Of a DNA stretch of 18,445 bases, positions 15,401-18,445 are shown piece after piece. Source of the DNA: Candidatus Poseidoniaceae archaeon (lineage in GTDB: Archaea > Thermoplasmatota > Poseidoniia > Poseidoniales > Poseidoniaceae); NCBI GenBank assembly GCA_949373265.1, contig CASICT010000015.1, forward strand, positions 1 through 18,445, given 5' to 3'. The notes under the pieces are model-generated. The model saw nothing but the letters and a program-made list of their open reading frames with translations. It was not told the DNA's origin and made no database searches. The position numbers and the translations under genes are program-made. Position 1 is the stretch's first letter. The number at the start of each line of letters is the position of its first letter.

Positions 15401-15941
15401 TAACGAAACCAAGTCGAAAAGAGTATTCCTCAAGGTTTACGAGGGTGCAGACAAGCGCTGGCCAATCGTTTATTGGATTGAGATTACACTACCTGCTTGT
15501 CAAGGTCTTACAGTCTCTGTAGAAGTCCTGGACGCTGAACCGGATGCATATTGGATTTGGGATGAAGTAACAGGAAAATGCACATGGTCTGGAGATTATC
15601 TAGATACAGATGGTGATGGAATCCCTGATGAAGAACCTGCTACAGAAGAAGTAGCTGGTGAAGATGATGGAAATTTGTTACTCTATCTTGGAGGAGGATT
15701 CGGACTTGTTCTAATTGTCGTCTTATCTCTATTCTTCGTACTCCGTGGAGGAGATGATGACGAGATGAGCGATTCTCAAATGGCAGGAGATTTCAATGTA
15801 GCAGCCGCCGGATACGGTGGAGTTGCTCAGATGGATCCAATGGAACAATATGTACAGCAATTGATTGCTCAAGGTTATCCAGAAGAAACGGCTAGAACCT
15901 ATGCGCAACAATATGCGGGTCACTTCCAACAACAGCAATAA
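9417..15941 (+). CDS. Giant secreted, C-terminally anchored surface protein (FG-GAP propeller, MAM-like repeats, GATase-like and PKD-like domains)
   Basis: The 2174-residue product starts with a classical signal peptide: MNKDGRAR, a hydrophobic stretch AILLVLVMLLSTTAA, and a likely cut after NLVSA. ATG 9417 is chosen for this reason; in-frame ATGs at 9396, 9399 and 9402 and an upstream extension are less likely. Residues about 38-480 hold FG-GAP/VCBS repeats with calcium loops (DFDCDGDMD, DLDNDGNDD, DIDADGVID, ELNGDGEPD), forming a propeller. Two related beta-sandwich units follow at about 538-798 and 931-1177, each ending in a MAM-like (F/A)DN(V/I)T signature, separated by CARDB-like strands. 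Residues about 1371-1625 resemble a GATase1/ThuA-like alpha/beta domain without an evident catalytic triad. PKD-like sandwiches come next, then DTDGDGIPDEEP, a membrane span (about 2086-2109) and a 65-residue cytosolic tail. Many N-x-S/T sites suggest glycosylation. It is probably an adhesin, receptor or polymer-binding protein; no enzyme activity can be assigned. Confidence 0.85.
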   Translation: MNKDGRARAILLVLVMLLSTTAANLVSASTSRTYTTDTDPVDIALGDFDCDGDMDIVTANDRSTKISVLWNENGHFQKRTDIWTAANPNQDANFEDHSNTQQVEVGEFTDDDAIDIVIYARNRPLKQDATGAIVVDKPGNVTIIENDGCNLDTFTIGEQYDVVWMWDLAVADLDNDGNDDIVTLELLADLKQQRVVTYMGPIDSSTQAQITSLGDSTQNSYRELELGDWGEPSQANPITGSCDDIDLWLIRSEGVDYVSGTTTNPGKSDNVTVVEFDCLNSLQGFPATVAWSTTGGSGLHVHALGPEFGGFDIGDIDADGVIDVVVMNDQNTENVTYAIVNPTTHTYGTSKTVYFGPYISWEVTVGELNGDGEPDFVHAAKFKQSNSTSSTGDTTTNYYLNLPTSVQVTLSNGNGGHMNPLEYFGAMRPTTVAIGQVIGGNNSAPDLIVGHGSYDQFTYDDNFGWDGSYDRIVVIEMDNKDLAVSNIDISPTDSYIGLLGEGTREVEVTVTNTGMDVLNGQATLDVEIKEVDESASSNVTVYAMDWDNPEDTSGCGVGCTWTTEAYYGASHWHEEVAANSSNGHTTGNNAASESANTNPTDFMWSGLMKANSSGDTWSGYEPNWDEGLVLNDVDLTGADRAWMGIELFRQLGLSDLYTQDANGYVLAEVWDDSAMIEVFSEDEGWVTIACPNSAYFAGQCASGETYWGGYDNGRLESEQNTGLDAAIYRYGGAIPGTQYAWGNFTEEDLGAFDLSSFTGEIVDIRFRFKSGWDGSVGANESLWSGLDGFAIDNVTIWKQNTAFTTNVQNQQSTINMNNLVPNEDYTTAITADFINGTTYRISAVLNFAQDEQPANDEIVGYITAFNIFDPAVIGVESFRPGGLYAEGNFPIEVKVEHLGNTNVTFELEAKVYSALPADVYCGSPLVVCNEGFEGGQAGFRYTDDNNANGGILDDSSCAETIFGSHAYWFGHPCDTANSFGDVWENETLTIPGIDLTNMSGDYVALNFEYFAETWFEIQQSGATTSVNDYAAITVDWTVGASAYDGVIYGQWIDYNEDGFCIVDEDGNGFIDPVNETTLDDTEIDNIGDPSNINGGADSLAVFYNSDGLVQSRSIDLTHLYIVNTTDPDSNQWTDECISLAGSKVDINFEFQSNDDGHNGQNDGVRGVAFDNITLEEFTFSQDAVYSSTITDLDAEENRTISISNHDFVSGVYKIEVESIFDNTTQGTPWFGAEEISLANNLGRVIFSVESVDITLGKPDQISCLDDVILDCVLPIDSAKMHDWSLSATNGVLQGSYTFHMTVVDDADGSQVHTTTAGPSQTLNAHERTVVTYTPWNGWMDGHTYNISFHATLPDGSTSGNVRYFHAGFADSIDVAILSGDSTRVSAIKEDMVLLGITYTQFDINDWDKTVTPGIVDYLDLGWLAHYDKVVMPWQDVNTAKPRDEGGKGYFELIGVSSNQNILKNFMSSGGTVQVHLSGATDYYDYSSSTGESLLPFNMDIQPRNTPETRVTYNNMEVADPYHPIIDGIDLTAFQGFDQFGTVTEAIINTKSASATSVPRACGDYSEEGGSFQRLLQSEADSQDTVLGICSYVDGGLIVTTIDVASVSERADSPTFPLLGNMLSYQVSPYPNGFGTLGNGLDLTINGEVPSFDPSTGGYAYHYMKSDSEITFSHTTSSVETLSTDWVISGPTDWNGASMASGTDHTDSMSPTVNFCKVDLSSATGCLQGATWEITLFLHDDAGHSRTISVTVMTDDTRADEYRPDADAAIDMRDTYVDQIEDRGVKSVSGTDWPLQRIHLDDTGSLTVHFDAGNSSDADALTGSGIESYEWTVLFDKPYNQDNYKLEGHNFIMPSSSDGAWAYAFSNVTVDPSGQTESLIRIELVVYDQAGKSSDKYKMYFSVVPEGFGDAEPTVQIDLSQNGTRIDSDTITLAGNVVDGAELGDVYVEVALMETTFGETAIEKYTKEQLGLWNKSDALGDGDGFELTLKISDLFDNETKSKRVFLKVYEGADKRWPIVYWIEITLPACQGLTVSVEVLDAEPDAYWIWDEVTGKCTWSGDYLDTDGDGIPDEEPATEEVAGEDDGNLLLYLGGGFGLVLIVVLSLFFVLRGGDDDEMSDSQMAGDFNVAAAGYGGVAQMDPMEQYVQQLIAQGYPEETARTYAQQYAGHFQQQQ

Positions 15942-15961
15942 CTTGCTTAGATGGAAGGATA

Positions 15962-15987
15962 GATTCTGCCCCTAACGGGGCAGGATC
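15962..15987 (+). promoter_or_regulatory. Strong GC-rich hairpin between the giant gene and ahcY
   Basis: GATTCTGCCCC (15962-15972) pairs with GGGGCAGGATC (15977-15987) over 11 bp with one G-U around a TAAC loop. It lies 21 bases after the giant gene's stop and 44 bases before the ahcY ATG. No T tract follows, so it is not a bacterial-type terminator. It may be a 3'-end stabiliser or processing site of the giant mRNA, or a leader element of ahcY. Confidence 0.5.
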
Positions 15988-16031
15988 CTAAGACCGATTG
16001 ACCTATGAGGTGTGCCCACTCGCCCCTGTTC

Positions 16032-17297
16032 ATGGACAGAAGCGACCTCTATACAGTGGCTGACCTAAGCCTTGCTGAACAGGGTGCACTACGTGTAGAC
16101 TGGGCCCGTTCGAGAATGCCTGTTTTGGCTCGTCTTAGAGTTCAAGCAGAGATAGACAAACCACTTGCTGGAATGAAAGTTGCAGGTTGCCTGCACGTTA
16201 CAAAGGAAACCGCAGTGCTTATCGAGACCATTCGGGCAGCAGGTGCCGAAATTTCTTGGTCAGGATGTAATCCATTATCCACTCAAGATGACGTAGCGGC
16301 TTGGCTTGCTAAGGAAGGGTACTCAGTACATGCTTGGCATGGACAATCTGTAGAGGATTTTTATTGGTGCATAGATAAAACTCTAGAATTCAGACCGACC
16401 TTGACTCTTGATGATGGTGCAGACCTTATCGTACGTGTACATGGGGAGAAATCAGAGTTTGCTGAACATGTTATTGGCGGTACTGAAGAAACAACAACTG
16501 GAGTTCACCGACTACGCGCTATGGCAGATGCAGGGGATTTGAAATATCCAGTACTTGCTGTAAATGATGCGATTACTAAGTGGGACTTTGACAATGTCTA
16601 TGGTACAGGGCAATCAACTATTGATGGAATTATTCGTTCAACAAGTGTACTAATTGCTGGAAAAACCTTCGTTATTGCAGGATATGGTCACTGTGGTAGA
16701 GGCCTTGCAATGAGGGCAAAGGGAATGGGGGCGAATGTTATCATTACTGAAATCGACCCTCTTCCTGGATTACGTGCCGTTATGGATGGTTTTCGTGTTA
16801 TGAAAATGGATGATGCGGCTCCACTAGGGGATATATTTTGCACAGCTACTGGAATGAAAGATGTCATCACTGGAAAACATGTTGACATGCTGAAAGATGG
16901 AGCCATACTATCAAACACTGGCCATTATGATTGTGAAATCAATATCGAGGAATTGAAACAAAGGTCAGTTTCTATGCGCACAATTAGACCTGAAAATGAT
17001 GAATATACCCTTGATGACGGTCGTACAATTTACTTACTAGCAGATGGGAGATTAGTCAACCTAGCTGCTGCTGAAGGACATCCTTCTGAAGTAATGGATA
17101 TGAGTTTTGCAAATCAATTCCTTTCACTCTGCCGACTTGCAGCAGAAGGTCCCGATTTAGATTCAAAGGTGTATGATATCACTCTCGAGCAAGACATGAG
17201 TCTTGCGAAAACCAAATTAGAAACGCTTGGATTTTCTATCGATGAGTTAACACAAGAGCAAATTACCTACTCGACTGATTATACAGCAGGAACATGA
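16032..17297 (+). CDS. ahcY: Adenosylhomocysteinase (S-adenosylhomocysteine hydrolase)
   Basis: The 421-residue protein reversibly splits S-adenosylhomocysteine into adenosine and homocysteine, removing the product inhibitor of methyltransferases. It uses tightly bound NAD. Family motifs are present: HVTKET (55-60), EETTTGVHRL (152-161), NDAITKWDFDN with catalytic Lys183 and Asp187, YGTGQST, the Rossmann GYGHCGRG (218-225), NTGHYDCEI with His298, and AAAEGHPSEVMDMSFANQ with His350. The C-terminus lacks the KPDHYRY tail of bacterial and eukaryotic forms, which is usual in archaea. Some archaeal members prefer S-inosylhomocysteine (Methanocaldococcus jannaschii), so the exact substrate is open. 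ATG 16005 is in frame, but ATG 16032 (MDRSDLYTVADLSLAEQG) matches the family's N-terminus. No clear Shine-Dalgarno sequence precedes it. Its stop directly abuts the stop of the convergent TPR gene. Confidence 0.96.
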   Translation: MDRSDLYTVADLSLAEQGALRVDWARSRMPVLARLRVQAEIDKPLAGMKVAGCLHVTKETAVLIETIRAAGAEISWSGCNPLSTQDDVAAWLAKEGYSVHAWHGQSVEDFYWCIDKTLEFRPTLTLDDGADLIVRVHGEKSEFAEHVIGGTEETTTGVHRLRAMADAGDLKYPVLAVNDAITKWDFDNVYGTGQSTIDGIIRSTSVLIAGKTFVIAGYGHCGRGLAMRAKGMGANVIITEIDPLPGLRAVMDGFRVMKMDDAAPLGDIFCTATGMKDVITGKHVDMLKDGAILSNTGHYDCEINIEELKQRSVSMRTIRPENDEYTLDDGRTIYLLADGRLVNLAAAEGHPSEVMDMSFANQFLSLCRLAAEGPDLDSKVYDITLEQDMSLAKTKLETLGFSIDELTQEQITYSTDYTAGT

Positions 17298-18332
17298 TTA
17301 CTCTTCTTCATAAGAAGATAATTCAGTTTCTTCATCACCGTCTTCGATGAATCCCATCTCGTCATAATGCGATTCAAAGTCAGGTAGATTAATTTTCCAA
17401 TTTCTTGGTAACTTCCTATTAGACTCAACGATTTTCTCTAGTCTCTGCTGGAATGCAGGTGGGTGTCTAGAGAAGAGGAACTTGTATAATTTCGAATCCC
17501 GAATATCTTCAGGAATAACCACTTTACCACTGCTGGCCTCGAATTGGATCGCTCTTAGCAGATTGAAACCAGGGCGGTTCACTCTTTGATACAATTTTCG
17601 TGTGAATGACATACCAATTATTACGGTTACAAGAATTAGTAGACTTGTTAGACAAAATCCTCCCCAGCCTTCATCAAATAACGCTCTGGTTACGAAGACT
17701 TCCATCATCAAAAATGGAATCGTAGTTAACATAAACAACATATTTTCAGAGACTGGTGCCTTATTGGCCCGCATTTTAATTGCAGTCCATCCTCCATGAT
17801 TCTTCTGCCATGGCTTAAAGTGAACTTTCGGGTCTTGTTCTGCCGAACGTTCGAGAGTACGATGTAGATGAGTAATGCGAGCAAGTTGAGAATTAGCAAT
17901 ATCAAGATTCTCCTCAAAAAGCGTTGCAAGGCGGTCCCTTGCTTCAGCATACATCCCTAAATCGGAGAGAATTGTAGATTGCTCAACGATCGGAACTGAT
18001 TCTAACGGTGCAGCATCTCTACAACGCTGCCACCAATGCAGTGCATCTTCATGCAATCCAAGGTGGTCAACCATCAGTCTGCCACCTTTTACCCATGCGT
18101 CCACACGTGTCGGGTCCAATTCGATAACTTTGTTACATGCAACAACTGCTTTTGATGCTTGATCGATATCTGGATATTTACCATCAGGGGCTAAGAGGCC
18201 AACAATCATCCACCAAGCGTTAGAATGAGCAGGGTCTGCTTCAACCGCTAATTTTGCATGCACTAAAGCATCTTCAAGTTCGCCACTTTCTTCTGCTTCA
18301 ATAGCATCAAGATAATGACCTTCAGCGCTCAT
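17298..18332 (-). CDS. TPR-repeat membrane protein with a two-helix hairpin
   Basis: The 344-residue protein has a TPR-type helical region at about 1-150. Its repeats carry A-x(4)-ELDP-like turns (EADPAHSNAW, ELDPTRVDAW) and a third unit around LGMYAEARDRLATLFEE. Two membrane segments follow (about 198-217 and 224-243), then a basic region (244-310) and an acidic C-terminal tail rich in Glu and Asp. With no signal peptide, both termini are probably cytosolic and the short EGWGG turn faces outside. TPRs bind other proteins, so it may be a scaffold for a membrane complex; no enzyme motif is seen. Its ATG overlaps the stop of the gene upstream (ATGA), which indicates coupled translation. Its stop is immediately next to that of ahcY on the other strand, leaving no room for a separate terminator. 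Confidence 0.8.
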   Translation of the reverse strand: MSAEGHYLDAIEAEESGELEDALVHAKLAVEADPAHSNAWWMIVGLLAPDGKYPDIDQASKAVVACNKVIELDPTRVDAWVKGGRLMVDHLGLHEDALHWWQRCRDAAPLESVPIVEQSTILSDLGMYAEARDRLATLFEENLDIANSQLARITHLHRTLERSAEQDPKVHFKPWQKNHGGWTAIKMRANKAPVSENMLFMLTTIPFLMMEVFVTRALFDEGWGGFCLTSLLILVTVIIGMSFTRKLYQRVNRPGFNLLRAIQFEASSGKVVIPEDIRDSKLYKFLFSRHPPAFQQRLEKIVESNRKLPRNWKINLPDFESHYDEMGFIEDGDEETELSSYEEE

Positions 18333-18445
18333 TCTTGATTCCCCCGCTCATCACTGCCGTATTTAGCAGATTGAAGAGGCGGAGGGTCTCTCAATTTTCT
18401 GTGGTGGCCTTTATTTTTAGGGCCGCCAACTCTTTTTGAACGACC
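18329..18445 (-). CDS. C-terminal end of a basic protein (5' part outside window)
   Basis: A frame enters from the right edge and reads 38 residues to a TGA that overlaps the ATG of the TPR gene by four bases. The visible piece is basic and polar: GRSKRVGGPKNKGHHRKLRD, then PPPLQSAKYGSDERGNQE. Such a tail is common in RNA- or DNA-binding proteins, but the family cannot be named from this fragment. The four-base overlap with the next gene supports it as a real coding end and as part of an operon with the TPR protein. Confidence 0.55.
   Translation of the reverse strand, partial: GRSKRVGGPKNKGHHRKLRDPPPLQSAKYGSDERGNQE

Noticed and set aside
1..18445. Mobile elements, CRISPR arrays, prophage or horizontally acquired island
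   Set aside because: No transposase, integrase, regular direct repeats, terminal inverted repeats or abrupt change in gene style was found; the tRNA has no integrase or duplicated 3' end beside it.

Overview
The window looks like a chromosomal segment of a marine planktonic euryarchaeon, most likely Marine Group II (Poseidoniia, Thermoplasmatota). The supporting signs are a tRNA-Gln of archaeal type without an encoded CCA, a two-subunit 2-oxoacid:ferredoxin oxidoreductase with a fused gamma-alpha chain, an archaeal-type S-adenosylhomocysteinase, short Trp-motif and TPR membrane proteins, and a giant secreted protein with a single C-terminal membrane anchor. The lineage is inferred from gene style only. 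No mobile element, integrase, CRISPR array or phage gene was seen.

Layout, left to right. (1) The 3' end of a C2H2 zinc-finger gene (2-178, +) is followed by a 250-base gap that holds a doubtful, very basic mini-ORF. (2) A membrane-anchored, exported DNase I-like (EEP) nuclease is encoded at 428-1582 (+). (3) A minus-strand block follows: korA and korB overlap by 4 bases and encode a 2-oxoacid:ferredoxin oxidoreductase, and tRNA-Gln(CUG) lies just downstream. (4) A divergent, partly very GC-rich intergenic region (4637-4782) leads into a plus-strand run. That run is a TPR-TM-cyclophilin exported prolyl isomerase, aconitase A, an unrecognised 215-residue protein, a 2174-residue FG-GAP/beta-sandwich/GATase-like surface protein, and S-adenosylhomocysteinase. 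(5) A convergent minus-strand pair at the right edge is a TPR protein with two membrane segments, coupled to the C-terminus of a basic protein that runs off the window.

Two themes stand out. One is central carbon metabolism: aconitase and the KOR enzyme flank the cyclophilin gene divergently, and together they can serve the citrate to succinyl-CoA part of the TCA cycle. The other is the cell surface: a tethered nuclease, a tethered cyclophilin with six exported cysteines, and a giant adhesin-like or receptor-like protein with a short cytosolic tail. Most plus-strand genes from 4783 on have a short inverted repeat or hairpin in the leader just upstream. The most intriguing is a pair of mutually exclusive helices around the Shine-Dalgarno sequence of the gene at 8630.

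Nothing here is a clearly new defence or biosynthetic system. The best candidates for new biology are the giant surface protein with its tail, the exported nuclease, and the leader RNA structures.
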